In this document: piece after piece, positions 35,171-47,739 of the stretch
How the letters are laid out: every line of letters starts with the position of its first letter
Numbering within the stretch: position 1 is the first letter of the stretch
Origin: Mimachlamys varia
Taxonomy: Eukaryota > Mollusca > Bivalvia > Pectinida > Pectinidae
Length of the DNA: 64,000 bases
Direction of reading: 5' to 3'
Assembly: GCA_947623455.1 (NCBI GenBank)
Contig: OX392538.1
Span: 26,845,001 to 26,909,000 of the forward strand
Made by a program: the position numbers and the translations under genes
Notes under the pieces: model-generated
Databases searched by the model: none
What the model was told of the DNA's origin: nothing
The model's input: only the letters and a program-made list of their open reading frames with translations

Positions 35171-35236
35171 TCTTCGATGATGGTTTTCTCTCCTCCGTCG
35201 TTAAGTCTTTCGATGAACTTTAGGATTGTTTCCATA
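35171..35236 (-). CDS. First coding exon of the small membrane-protein gene
   Basis: The minus-strand acceptor CATATTTGTAG is followed by one base and an ATG (35,235-35,233); 21 codons (METILKFIERLNDGGEKT..) plus two bases reach a strong GTAAGTAT donor. An acceptor just before the ATG implies an untranslated exon further upstream (above 35.3 kb), which I could not locate. The leftover GA is completed by G at the exon at 32,592 or T at 32,923. The peptide is a short amphipathic, charged N-terminus without a signal peptide. Confidence 0.42.
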
Positions 35237-38200
35237 CTACAAATATGACAAGGTTACATTTATTATAATATTTCTATAAATACCAGTTTCTGTAATATTA
35301 ACACACAGCAAACCAGAATTGTATTAATGATCGAGTAAGTCAGCAAACTTATTGTTGTGTAAGTTATTATTACAAATGTTGAAAAAATACCATTCCTCAC
35401 GACAATGTAGCCGATGAACCAACCAGTACTCTCTTATCGTGAACTAATACCTTTGTCTCATCTAGTATGAACCAAAAGAATATGGCATCGTATTAATTAC
35501 AAAGTGTTGGTATATTAAGATATATTGTTTGGTCTTATTTTGTTTAACATCCTATCAACTATAATAAGCCAATCCAGAAAAATGGTTCCATTTTTTTATT
35601 TCTTTAAATAACTGTTGTCGCTGGTTCAACTTGTAATAATGACATGGATCTAGCTCGTTCTGGTGTTTGTACAATCTCGCACATATCAAATCTTAATTGC
35701 AAAATACAGAAGGTTTTGATTTATGCGTTGTATACTTCTTGTAATATGTAGTATAGGCGATAAAATATCGCAAATGTCGGTGTTGCATTGGTTAGTCAAA
35801 AGTATTAAAGCACAAGAGGCAATATAATATCGGCCAATGTTAAAAGTTATGATTGAATTTGTTCTCTTGGAAAGTCACGATTAGCGGCAAAAGAATGTTT
35901 TCAAATTATATGCGTGATTTTTGTTTACCGTGATCAAGCTAATGATGTCGTCATACTCTATATATCATCCGTGTCACATATCGACAGTTACGCTAATTCA
36001 TATCCCATTGGTAAGTATGAGTGGAAGTGAAAGGGAAATAGAAAGGTACGTATGAAGTATTTTGTATTTCGCAGTTTACAAAAAGCGCGTCAACTTTGGT
36101 TTACCTGGGCACGGCCACAGAGTTGTTTATGCAGGTGGGAAAGACAGATGTAATGGCGTGACCCATTGTTTATTTAGTGGTTTGATTATTATGGAGTATT
36201 AGGAAGTAGCGTGAAATACAGCTCACGGTAAGTTATTTCATTATCATCGATAGATCTGTGTGTGTTTCTTAAATAGTAAATAGTAAAACAGGTGAGAAAA
36301 TGTACGATGCGTAGTGAGAGCAAACGCGGTTTCGTGATGTTTGTTGACTATTGACTTAAGAATTAAATTGCTTACTACATAAACATATGGTTAATATTAA
36401 CTGTAAAATTATACAAATGTAACAATGTATACGATGGCTATGGATGAGTGAGCGACAGAGTGCGTTTAAGCATGTTACAGAATGTATGTTATATATTTTA
36501 AAAGTAAATATAAAGATAGATATTTGGTATGTAGTGTAGAATTATGTAGTTATAAGTGTTATTTATATGTTGTAGCTTATTTCCGAATCGAGACCTATCA
36601 GTTTGTTTGTGGGCAAAAGTATGGAAACCCGTAATGGCCGGCGGTGTACAGTTCCATGTTTCTGTCTACCGATGCACTGAGACAGCAGTGTTTGTGTGAA
36701 CTGAATCATATATATATATGAATATGATTATCCAGAGAGGGAACATTACACGTGATATTTTCCCTAGTCATTGTGACATATAACTCTATTATTGAGGCCG
36801 GGAGCATGATGTGACATACTGTCGTAATATCAACGGTAGTGAACTCCGATACAGCAACTGAGACTGAAGCAGCTGGGATACAGTTCAGTAGTGCATGTCA
36901 ACTGCCAGCTAATCCAGGAGGAACATTACACGTGTGTTAAAGAGTAACTGTAGTGCTGAGCCATCTTTCGTGTATGGGAAGATTAGTAAATAATAAGTGA
37001 GATAACTCTCACGAAAAAAAAATTTGTGTAAAAACTACGAAGTTTTGACCATTTTACTAAATTTCACACCTGAACGCAAATCAGAAAATCCCCGATTTTG
37101 CCCTACGATCGGAAGTGACGTTACAACGGTAACCCCACTGATAGTCTTGAGTAGTCAGTATATTAAAATTGTATAAATGGTATCTACTTATTTGTAGAGA
37201 GTCTTATATTCAAGAATATGAAACTGATTATATATAAAGACTGTACGGAGTTCATTAATGACCCTACTAATAATTACATTGTACAATGTGTTGTATGCCC
37301 CCCCGGGGGGGGGGGGTAATTTATGGTTTATGGTGAGGGGGTCGGGAGCTCCACAGGTGTGCGGCACACTTGGTAATGATCACTCGACCATAAATCAATT
37401 ACCGCCGAACTCACTAACATGATTAACAGGTTATTGTTTTTTGGAAAAATTGCAAGACTTCAAAACATACACTTGATATGATTATTTATTAATTTACTCA
37501 TATTTGTTTTCATATAACACCGCTAAAACGGCGTGTGTACTCACTGATGGTCGAGTTGATTGCATGCACATATCAGCAGAAACTGATCGAAATACCTATT
37601 AAAATGCACACTGACAATTATTACTGCATGTCGGTCGGCTGTATAAATTCAAAACTACGTAGAAGTAACCTCAAACAAACAGATAAGGACAAAGCTATTG
37701 GTGTTACTATATACAAAATGTAGATCACGGACTTGGATATAATCTAATTCTGTTTATAGACGCAGTACTTCAAAAACCATATATTGTTTTGGACTTCAAA
37801 GAAGAACATTAAGTAACATCATATAGAATCACAAGACAGTCTTTTTAATACGCACAATACAATGTATGTATATTGGAAAATAAAAATATATAACTTTTAT
37901 CAATGCTTTCGGTCTTTATAACCCGTTTTGACGGGTATCTCATTTCGACATCTTTTATCCTTATATATGTTCGAGTACTGTATATTTTTAGTGTATTGAT
38001 AAATGTGATTTAGTGTAATCAGGATTGGAATAGTTTTGTAAACGTTATAGAAAAATAGTGTGTATTGATAATTTTAAAAGTAAAATGACTTTTTTGGTTT
38101 AAGTTAAATATTCCATTAATTTATATTGAGTATTATTCTAAATTGGAAAATATAGGAGTACGTAGCGAAACGGTTTAATTGTATATTTTATTATCCAAGC

Positions 38201-38900
38201 ATACGTACTGATGATCAATTTGTTAAGATTTGTAATTCTCATATTTTATCTTGAAATGGCATATATTCTATATTCATGTACTGTAGAGTTTATGCGTATA
38301 TTTACTGCATGTTTCAGAATGTTTTAATATGCATCTATTACATGAAAGAATGAAAAACGAACCAAGCGGCTTTGTCATCATTTTATCTCGACATATTCCC
38401 ACCTGCTACACATACTCAACTATTACCAGCTAGTTTAACTTTGATACCCCCCCCCCCCCCCCCCACCACCACCAAAGTTAATAACTTGCTATTTGAGTAA
38501 CAAGTTACGTGTGAAGTTATCGAACTGACCAGGTAGATTATCCCGCTAATCCGATTACGTAATATAATGGACACTAACATGAGATGTAAAATATTTAAAG
38601 GTATTTTTTTAAGATTCACTCTTCAATGTTTGGATAAATGATATGTATAACTGACATTCTAAATGACACAGAGTATAACAATATGATAGCGCATATATAT
38701 GGGTCCATTACAATGAATTTGAACAATCAATAAACGCTAAATTTATGAAAGGTTCAAAACAAAGTTATTTCAAGGACGATTTCAGATTCTTCCCCCGACC
38801 CCCATATTAAGGTACGTCACTTCATTTCATTGTATAATACATTTTGGATCATACGTACATATTACTATTATATAGAGAGACATAGGACCCAATTTCTTGT
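35237..38900. other. No gene recognised
   Basis: Long AT-rich stretch. Notable only for a C7G12 run at 37,298-37,316, an 18-base C run at 38,447-38,464 followed by ACC repeats, and a repeated GAACATTACACGTG at about 36,741 and 36,921. Any 5' UTR exon of the minus-strand gene should lie in its left part. Confidence 0.45.
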
Positions 38901-39405
38901 GTTCCCGTTGTGACGTCACCAATAGGTGTGCACAACTTTTAGCGGTTCGATGAGCGCTTAATTAGCTTGTGGCAAAACAGGTACAAAACCGAACTTCAAC
39001 CTGTCGTAACTTTGTAACCGGTCGGCCGATTTCGAGCCGGATTTCGACAACGTAATAATACCGACACAATGAGTCTGATAATTTCAGTTTCTATTTGCAC
39101 TACAGTTACTCTTGAACTACCGATTTTGGACAAATCGTGTTTGACAGAGAGGGACAGGGAGGAGAGTATTGGAACTTTGTGACTTGTGCTATGGAAGCTA
39201 CAAAAACTGTAGATTATATATTTAACTATTTTAGGTGTAATTATTGTATACATATATAGATATTAGTCGAATTAGGAATTGCATGAGAGGTATTAGTGAG
39301 AATGGGAAAGTATGCTTATATCAATATTGTATAGTGTAATAAATGTATATATTGTAGAATCTCTTCTGTTGTTAATTGCAAACAATAGTTCAGCATACGT
39401 TTACA
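38901..39405 (+). repeat. Probable 5' LTR end of a second gypsy element
   Basis: The right edge is set by TTACA at 39,401-39,405, seven bases before the primer site. An AATAAA at about 39,339 lies where an LTR polyadenylation signal is expected. No partner LTR is present in the window, so the left edge is arbitrary. Confidence 0.45.
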
Positions 39406-39412
39406 AATTTGG

Positions 39413-39427
39413 TGGCAGCGGTGGGAT
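39413..39427 (+). promoter_or_regulatory. Primer-binding site, tRNA-Leu type
   Basis: TGGCAGCGGTGGGAT is complementary to the 3' end of animal tRNA-Leu (..ATCCCACCGCTGCCA). The position just before a gag-like frame supports the reading. Confidence 0.75.
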
Positions 39428-39614
39428 GCTTGTTTGCAGTTGTGTGAGGATGTGTGTGTTGTATACTCTGACAGAGAATCTGTGAAACCACTTGTAGTTT
39501 TTCTTTCAGTTATGTATATGGTTCTTTACTAGGTAGTAGTACACAGTATGAAGACAGCGGTTTTCAAGGAAAGTGTCCTTTTGATATTTCTTAGTTAGAA
39601 TTTTATTTCAGATA

Positions 39615-40665
39615 TTGATTCTCAGATCATTATTTGCTTTGCTATCACAACGTTGGAAAGTGGAAAGTTGTACACTGCACTACTATTTCATCTTGACTTC
39701 CATTCAAGAACTGAAGAATCGTGGAGAGGAACTAGGATTGTTAGAGAAGGATCTTCAGAATTTTATTTTATTCAGGGAACGTGATGAGAGAGAGAGACAA
39801 AGATATCTGATAAAGGCCCAAGGTGAAAGGGAACACGAGATGAACATGTTGAGGTTGCAGGCAGATTTAGAGAAGGAAATGGAAGCTAGAGCTATAAGAG
39901 AGCATGAGCGACAGGTGGAACTTCTCAAAATGAAGAGCAACCAGGGAACGGAATCACCACCAGTAATTTCTCAGTAGGCACGTATGGTTAAGGGACCTAA
40001 AGTTCCATCTTTTGAGGAAGGTAAGGACACATTGATTCATATTTGCAGAGATGCGAGCGATACTCTACGACACAAGGTTGGGACAGGAACAGTAAGTTGA
40101 CTACAAGGTTCTAGTCAAAGGAAAGTCTAAAACCTACCACGCAAACCTATTGCGACTTTATGTGGACATAGACGTTAACTTTGTTGTCAGAAATTATCCA
40201 GGTGTTCTGTCAGTTACTTGCACTGCAGTCATTGAGGAGGAAGACAGCAATGAGAATGGAGATATCCTCGAAAATGCGATTGTAACATTACCAGGACCAA
40301 CAGGATCTGAAACTACTGCTGATGTATTGGTATCAAAATTACTCAGTGTGGAGCAGAAAACAAATGTCAAGGAAATGTTGGAGGAATTTTAAGACGTTAT
40401 TACTGATGTGCCAAGGAAAAACTAACCTGACATAACTACTTTGACAGATGGACCAGTCAGGGCTGAAAGTCATTGTATACCCTGGAGTATGAAGGCGACG
40501 ATCAAAGATGAAGTTGGAAAAATGTTGAAGATGGGTGTAATAAAGCCGTCCGAGTCACCTTATTCTGCTCCAGTTGTGTTAGAAATATGGCAGTAATAGA
40601 TTCTGTATCGACTATCGCCAGCTGAATCTAGTTACCATCTTCGATGCAGAGCCAATGCCCAATGC
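39615..40665 (+). pseudogene. Internally deleted gypsy gag-pol, Gmr1-like order
   Basis: The first frame (39,615-39,977) ends in a charged coiled-coil gag segment (GEELGLLEKDLQNF, then ERDERERQ, then EREHEMNMLRLQADLEKEME) and, after a stop, VKGPKVPSFEEGKDTLI, typical of many invertebrate gypsy gags. Next comes VDYKVLVKGKSKTYHANLL (40,099 on), the GPY/F-type tail that normally ends integrase, and only then the RT start: LSVEQKTNVKEMLEEF, VGKMLKMGVIKPSESPYSAPV and NRFCIDYRQLNLVT. It is cut near 40,665 before the RT catalytic motifs. Protease and most of integrase are deleted. Frameshifts and stops are frequent. Confidence 0.75.
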
Positions 40666-40675
40666 GGATATACAT

Positions 40676-41220
40676 CATACAATATACATCAAAAAGCAAA
40701 CCTTTAAAATGAAACCACTACCTACATTGTCCTGGAGCATGTGAAAGGACGTATTAATAGTACCTGCTGTTTTCATTGCATGATCGTAAGAGGCGACTTA
40801 CTTTGGGATATTTTCCATTCATTCTAAACAACTTTCTCCTTGCTAATGTCTTCCTTGACACTACCTCAGCTTTGTGAGGAAGACTATGGGTTCACCCCTG
40901 TGAGGAAGACTATGGGTTCTGCTCCCAGGCCGATATATACTAGTGTCTCTTTCAATGGTAGTTACTACTATTATTGGAGTAGAACGACTGGCTCACCCAT
41001 TGTCAGTATAATGTGACCGGTTGGGTTGTTCTGCTGGGGCCTTCGGTAGTACACTTCAGTGTGATAGCACTTTAAATAGGTATAAAATTCAGACTGTCGA
41101 AGGAAAACCTACACGAACATACTGTAGCCTCCCAATACACACGTTCTCAGCACACGCAGGTTAATCACAGGGGCGTGTGAACACGACGAAAGTTAAAAAA
41201 GCTTTACACTTGTGGTAACA
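40676..41220. repeat. Probable dispersed repeat
   Basis: Distinct in composition from its surroundings (GATCGTAAGAGGCGACTTAC, GGCCGATATATACTAG, AGTAGAACGACTGGCTCACC). Phrases of this kind recur in mollusc genomes as far as I remember, but there is only one copy here. It has a 21-base direct duplication (TGTGAGGAAGACTATGGGTT) near 40,874 and 40,899. No coding capacity seen. Confidence 0.4.
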
Positions 41221-42199
41221 TACATGCCAGATATTATACTGCAAGGTAAAAACTCACATTTGATTTCTGAACTTTTACCATTTTAAAAAATATTTGTTTT
41301 TACATAATATGTCTAGTTGTATCAATAATTATTGTTGTCATTTAATTCTGCGATACTAAAGAATTTCTGGCACTCTATTCTAAGTCTTGGCCACCATGTA
41401 GGCGATATCGTGAAAATAACAGCTTAATATTTTACCTATGCACTCTGCCATGCTTGTATCACTGCTCGGTATTGATAAATATGATGTCCGGATGTTGTCA
41501 TATTGGATTTAGATGCCTAAATATAGTACACACATTAGTTTTTTTCATAGCCGATTGCTTTTTTCTTTTGTTAAAAGAATGTCTCCATATTATATTTAAT
41601 AGTATAAAATTCAAATGCAAATAAACAATTAATCTTTACAGTCATAAAACCTCAATGAATATCAATGAAACCTATTGTTCAAAACATTATGGTAAAATCT
41701 GCTTCTGCTATGTAATATGATTTTGAAGAAATGTCTGGTTTGCAATTTTGTTGAGTTTTCAGATCATGCTCCGATGCATACAGAATTTTTTTTTAGAAAT
41801 AATGTCAATGAAATAAACACAGAGGGATAAGACTTTAACGACAGTCCGAAGTATAAATGGATAAATGATTGTAAAATACCAGTTCATAGAGTTAATTGTT
41901 GACGAATTAAATCAAAATTCTTGATTCTTGTGTAGATAACTCCACCGAAGTTTTAAGAGGAATTATGGAACCTTTCTTTCTTTTTTTAATAATAATAAAT
42001 ACCACGATACTCAGGCAGTTCTGGTGAGAAAGAAACAGAAGTACAAAATTGTGGAATCTAGGGCTAAAAAAGCTATATGAGTACGGAATGTGATATGTTA
42101 GGGTAAATGAAGAGGCATAACCTCAGGTCCTTATACGCAAATTTCAATAAAAAGAAAGGCATATCGCCGTAGTTAAATGGGAATCAACTGTATGAGCAA
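41221..42199. other. No gene recognised
   Basis: AT-rich sequence with small ORFs and nothing identifiable. Confidence 0.45.
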
Positions 42200-42990
42200 T
42201 TAAAAAAAACTCTGTTGTACAATAAGATCCAGAGTCAGACCCATATGAGGACAACGTGAGTGATATTCGTTCTTCTATAAACAACCTGAAGTGTAGTAAA
42301 GCACACGGACCTGACGGTATACTTGATGCATGTTTTATATATTGAGAAGATGTTCTTATGCCAGTGTTGACGACGTTGTTTAACAATATATTTGATGCTG
42401 GTGGTTTTCCACTAATTGGGCAGCAACTATAATTATTCCTGTTCATAAGAAAGGAGCTTGTAACGATCCAATAATTTCCGTGGAGTTCGATTGATTAGTT
42501 GTCTTTGTAAACTGTTCACTTCTATTCTTAATTAACGACTGTTGGTACGAAATAAGAAATTTAACCGGTTTTCGGCCTGGATTGAACACCATTGATGCTG
42601 GTTTTGCTATAAATTCAATTATAACCAAATCGGTATCGCCTAAGAAACGATTGTACTGCTGGTTTGTTTGTAGATGTAAAAAAAAATATTTTGTAGATAG
42701 ATTAAGTTTGTGGCGTGTGTTGTCTAGGCTTGGCATTCGAGGTAATATTTTACAGGTTATTAAGTCACTTTAGAAATCGACCAAATCATGCGTTTCGTTT
42801 AATGGTAAATTTTCTAATTACTTTGCACACAACGTCGGTTTAATGCAATGGGAAATGTTATCACCTCCTTTTGTTTTCACTTTTTGTTACCTACTTTGAA
42901 ACTTCCTTTCTTAAGAAAGGTGCGACAGCTTACGACTTCTCCTTATGTATGCAGATGATCTTGTTTTTTTCTGAAATAGTGGAAGGATTG
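42200..42990 (+). pseudogene. LINE RT remnant, heavily decayed
   Basis: Plus-strand blocks in shifting frames: IRSSINNLKCSKAHGPDGI, LTTLFNNIFDAGGFP, IIPVHKKGACNDP, VRLISCLCKLFTSILN, FVDVKK and YADDL near 42,950-42,960. The order and wording (LKxxKxxGPDGI, PIHKKG, xGxxLIxxLxKxFxxIL) are those of a LINE RT. It differs in detail from the LINEs at 24, 34 and 56 kb, so it is a separate family or subfamily. Confidence 0.78.
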
Positions 42991-43079
42991 CAAATTCTTT
43001 GAGATAAACCGAATGATTATTCAATCAAGTGTTGAGTTTGGCATCATCATTTTGGTTTTTATAGTGTAGATTGAGCTTT

Positions 43080-44410
43080 CCAGTATAGGCACACTCTGAT
43101 CGGACCATGCCACTTAAACGTCGGGGCACATCCGCCAGGGGCAAGGTGCCCGGCTCAACATAGGCGGTCCCAGACCCAGCAACCAAATACAAGGGACCAA
43201 TCATGATGAGCATATGCCTACAGAGCAATCTGAAGATCGGCCTGTCCCGGGGTCGGCCGTCTCGGTGGAATCTGAGTCAGGTTCCATGATTACGTTCACT
43301 CCCATTGGGGTTGAGGAAAATGAACATTCCCCAGTTCCCAGTGTTAACGACCTAGTGGGATGCCATATCCCTTTGTGTAAGGAACAGATAAGGGAGGGAT
43401 CAATTATTGATTTCCTTCTCAAATCTGTCCGGGAAGTAGAGTCTGGTATGCAGTGACTCTACAAGGGAACTGGTGATGAAAGACGACAAATGTCATTAAG
43501 AGGTCCCAGGCTAAACAGGTAACCGATATAAATAGATAGGCATCCGCCATTTCATTTTACACAAGCGTAATGATAAAAAACCTCGCCCTACTCAGTCGTC
43601 GGGTGGTCCCAATTACTGTTAATAATACAACAAGGGCCATGTGTGTCAGTTTTGGGGGACGTGTCGATACAATTGTATCTACATTACTGTAGCTCATTTG
43701 GAAAGAAAACCCATCCAGCACTTAAATGTACCCAATGACGTACAGACAATATATATACATTAGGTACTTCCCCAGTTCATGTAGATATCATCGAGCCTTA
43801 CTTTCAAGGGTTTTTTCCTAACAGAGAGGTAGCGGACTACCTAAGACATTGCTTCTCCAAGGGTTTTTCAATATACAGGACCTCGTAGGTTTAGATATTC
43901 AAAGACGAGCGTAAAAAAAACAGAAATTATGAGACAAAAAACTGACAAAGAAATAGCTGCTCGACGAATATCGGGCCCTTACGATTCCCAACCACTTCCG
44001 TTGCTACAAATAAAACTTCTGGGGCTAGTCCCAAAAAAGAGACAATCGCATTATTCATCATTTGTCTTTTCCAGATCAAGACTCGATCAATGATTTTATT
44101 CCAATAGAGTAATGTTCAGTGTCCTACTCTAGTATTGATAATGCTGCTGATATTATACAAACATTGGGTCAGGGTGCGCTGCTTGCTAAATCAGATATTA
44201 AGTCGGCTTAAAAGTATTTGGCTGAGGTATTTACATAGTTACAATGGTGTTACTGTTTTTCCTGCTAGATACTGAATAGCCGACTCTCACTTATTTTTTT
44301 GCATACATAGCAGGAGGTCTAGGTAAAGGATTTGGCGTATACTTTAGGGGGCTATGGAGTTATGGGATATGGCCCACACGATGGTCCGAGTTAGGGTTTG
44401 TTATAGGATA
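43080..44410 (+). pseudogene. DIRS-type tyrosine-recombinase retroelement remnant
   Basis: A gag-like frame (43,214-43,456) precedes a gag zinc region read as NKGHVCQF..HYCSSFGKKTHPALKC (near 43,620-43,730). Then come LGLVPKK-like text, a block matching DIRS RT (NRIIHHLSFPDQDSINDFIP) and LGQGALLAKSDIKSA with the motif A Asp intact. After a deletion, AGGLGKGFGVYFRGLWSYG and IWPTRWSE (about 44,305-44,400) match the DIRS RNase H region. No tyrosine recombinase or terminal repeats were found, so the 3' half is missing. Confidence 0.82.
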
Positions 44411-46170
44411 TAACATTTCCTATGTGAAAAAAAAATCGTATAAACAAAATAAGGGATAGGGATAACTTAAATTACTTTCCTTGGTTAAAGTGTCAAGTTA
44501 GAGAATTTTTCCTTACTTCAAAGAAAATATTATTTTGGTAATTTCTGTAAACATTCATACATTTTGAATCACAAATTCGGAAGATATTATATGAAGATGT
44601 CTTGCAATTGGTAAACCGTGTAAAATTCAATTAAAATTGCTTATTATACCATATTGGTGTCTTTGACCGATCCATAAGCACGGTGACATATCAAAATATT
44701 TCCTTTTTCTGCCATGCCATGAACTCCCTTTTCCAAATATGTATGTTGGAAAAAAAGTGTAATGCTGGAAACATAACCATAATCTGAACTCAATATCAGT
44801 TCAATTAGCGGCAAGTATATAAACAAAGGACAGATTTACACGGAAACCTTTGCAAAAGTACAAGAGAATCAGACCTAGTGTTAAGAAATAGTAAGCGTCT
44901 TCTGCTTCTTCGATGACACCCACGATGAAATATAGGTTACATTCAAGAACATATCAAGTCATCAAAGTGAGATTCGGAGACCACAACACTTCCTCATAGT
45001 CTTCATCAACCGGTATTTCTCGAATCCCTGTGCCGTCAGTAGGTGACATCTGTCACAAAAATCCCAAGCCCTACAGTAACTGAGACATCTAACCAGTGAT
45101 GCTACCATCAAGAAAGAAAAAGTTCGGGATTGAAATATTTAAATCGCCACGTTTGACTTACGGATTAGCAGTAAGCTGCCCGCATTAGTAATAAATTAAG
45201 TAGTTATTCAAAGTTTTCAACTGATAAAGAACATTCTTTTGTGCCATCTGTTTAATGTTCAGAATGGTACTTCCTGTATTTTATAGACAACACCTTGTCC
45301 ACAAACCTAAATGAAATATTAGACGCGGATTATTTGTTACCTGTCCTGATAACTTCCCCGGTAAATTCAATTTCGTATAAAAACAGAAAGAGGTTAGCCA
45401 AATATGTTTGCACAGATTTTTGCCATAGAATTACAAACGGTTTGCAGGAAAATCTTTCGGCATTGATATTGTCATCGTAGCTATAAAGGAAGTAAATTGT
45501 AACAACAGCACATGATGACAAATAGTGAAAAATCTAAAGAAGAAAAATAAAACATACTAAGATACATATAATTTTGCAACCAAGTGTGTAATCTTTAATT
45601 AAGAAAGAAGTGAATGAAACATTGATACTTGCGGGAGTTAACTTTTGTGCGAAAAAAAACTAGTGTTTTTTTGTGGGGGGCGGGGAGTGGCATTTTCTAC
45701 AAATTATTTTCATTTCTATAAGGCATGATGTTCAAACGAGTGACATACAAAGAAAACATACCTTTAAATGATCTCTAGCTTTTTTAAGAATTTTTAAAAC
45801 AATACAGTTTACAAAATAAATACACATGTACATGTGTATATGCATTGGTTGATTAAACCCGCTGTGTTTACATTTTTAAGACATAGGCCTTGTTTTGCAG
45901 AAACTTGTGTTTCTTCTGTACACTGCTTCCTAATAATGACGGATAACGAAATTTTTGAATAAAAGGTGCGAGTTTTGACTATTTTCATGTTTATGTGTTT
46001 ACTACATTTCCCTAATTGGCCCTGTTCCTCTTTTAAACATTTGTTTGAAATCGGCCTCTAAGTTAACGTCTAATCAACCACAAATTTGCCATTGGCCAGT
46101 GTGTATATCCCCCACTAAGTCCCATAAAGGTATACTCGAGAAATCCAGTTGCTTGCTTAAAGATATTGGT
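44411..46170. other. No gene recognised; right part resembles the A repeat
   Basis: Mostly AT-rich with short ORFs. At about 45,985-46,130 the wording (TTTCCCTAATTGGCCC, TTAACGTCT, CCCCCACTAAGTC) parallels part of the A repeat at 48,395-48,510, so a decayed A copy may flank the next element. Confidence 0.4.
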
Positions 46171-47656
46171 ATCCCCTCGCGACGAAAGTTATGGAGGGGA
46201 TATAGCGTTCCCGTTCGTACGTACGTATGTTCACTCTTTGTCAGCACTCTTGCGACTTTATTTTTTAACGGATTCTGACCAAACTTCCTATATGGGTCCA
46301 GCATGGTAATACCTCGAACGAGTTCGTGTTTTAGGGTGCCAAGTTCAAGGTAAAGGTCACCGTTACTATTAACAGAAAATCTTTTTCAGCACTCTTGTGA
46401 CTTCATTTTTTAACGGATTCTAAACAAACTTCCAATATTGGTCCAGCATGAAAATACCTCGAACGAGTTCGTGTTTTAGGGTGCCAAGGTCAGGGTCAAG
46501 GTCACCGTTACTATTTATAGAAAATCTTTGTCAGCACTCTTGCGACTTCATTTGTTAATGGATTCTGGCCAAACTTCCTATATGGGTCCAGCATAGTTAT
46601 CCTCGAACGAGTTCGTGTTTAAGGGTGCCATGGTCAAGGTCAAGGTCACCGTTACTATTTATAGAAAATCTTTGTCAGCACTCTTGCGACTTCATTTTTA
46701 ACGGATTCTGACCAAAATTCCTATATTGGTCCAGCATGGTAATACCTCGAACGAGTTCGTGTTTCAGGGTGCCAACATCAAGGTCACCGTTACTATCTAT
46801 AGAAAATCTTTGTCAGCACTCTTACAACTTTATTTCTGAACGGATCCTTACCAAAATTCATATATGGGTCCAGCATGGTAATACCCCGAACAAGTTCGTG
46901 TTGCAGGGTGCCAAGGTCAAGGTCACCGTTACTATTTATAGAAAATCTTTGTCAGCGCTCTTGCGACTTCATTTGTTAACGGATTCTGACCAAACTTCCT
47001 ATATGGGTCCAGCATGGTTATCCTCGAACAAGTTCGTGTTTCAGGTTACCAAGTTCAAGGTCAAGGTCACCGTTACTATTTATAGAAAATCTTTGTCAGC
47101 ACTCTTGCAACTTTTTTTCTGAACGGATCCTTACCAAAATTCGTATATGGGTCCAGCATGGGAATACCCCGAACAAGTTCGTGTTTCAGGGTGCCAAGGT
47201 CAAGGTCACCGTTACTATTTATAGAAAATCTTTGTCAGCGCTCTTGCGACTTCATTTTGAATGGATCCTGACCAAACTTCATATATGGGTCCAGCATGGG
47301 AATACCCCGAATGAGTTCCTGTTTCAGGGTGCCTAGGTCAAGGATAAGGTCAGCACTCTTGCGACTTCATTTTTAAACGGATTCTGACCAAACTTCATAT
47401 ATGGGTCCTGCATGGTAATACCTCGAACGAGTTCGTGTTTCAGGGTGCCAAGGTCAAGGATATGGTTACCGTTACTATTTATAGAAAATCTTTTTCAGCA
47501 CTCTTGCAACCTCATTTCTGAACGAATCCTGACCAAACTGATAAAAATCCCATCCATGTCTATTGCAGTTCAGTGCAAATGACAACTGATGTTATTTCAA
47601 TGTCCTGCAAAAACCCCACCCCCATTTTGCAATCATGTGTTAGCACGCGAGGGGAT
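46171..47656. mobile_element. Element with 11-bp inverted ends carrying a 143-bp tandem array
   Basis: ATCCCCTCGCG at 46,171-46,181 and CGCGAGGGGAT at 47,646-47,656 are perfect inverted repeats. Between them, roughly ten copies of a unit of about 143 bp (landmark CAGCACTCTTGCGACTT at about 46,240, 46,388, 46,533, 46,677, 46,817, 46,956, 47,097, 47,240, 47,354 and 47,498) make up most of the length. Each unit has TCGAACGAGTTCGTGTT, a short palindrome, and AAGGTCA motifs. Not coding. The short inverted ends could be coincidental, but their position at the array edges argues otherwise. Confidence 0.72.
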
Positions 47657-47739
47657 TTGTATCGTTTGCGATGCCTTGTTAACCTAATGACCCGGACATT
47701 CCATTGAATTAGTATTTTGAGACACTTTGGCGTCGACAA

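Noticed and set aside
37298..37316. C7G12 run as a regulatory G-quadruplex
   Set aside because: Simple homopolymer runs like those at 24,470 and 38,447; nothing nearby to regulate.
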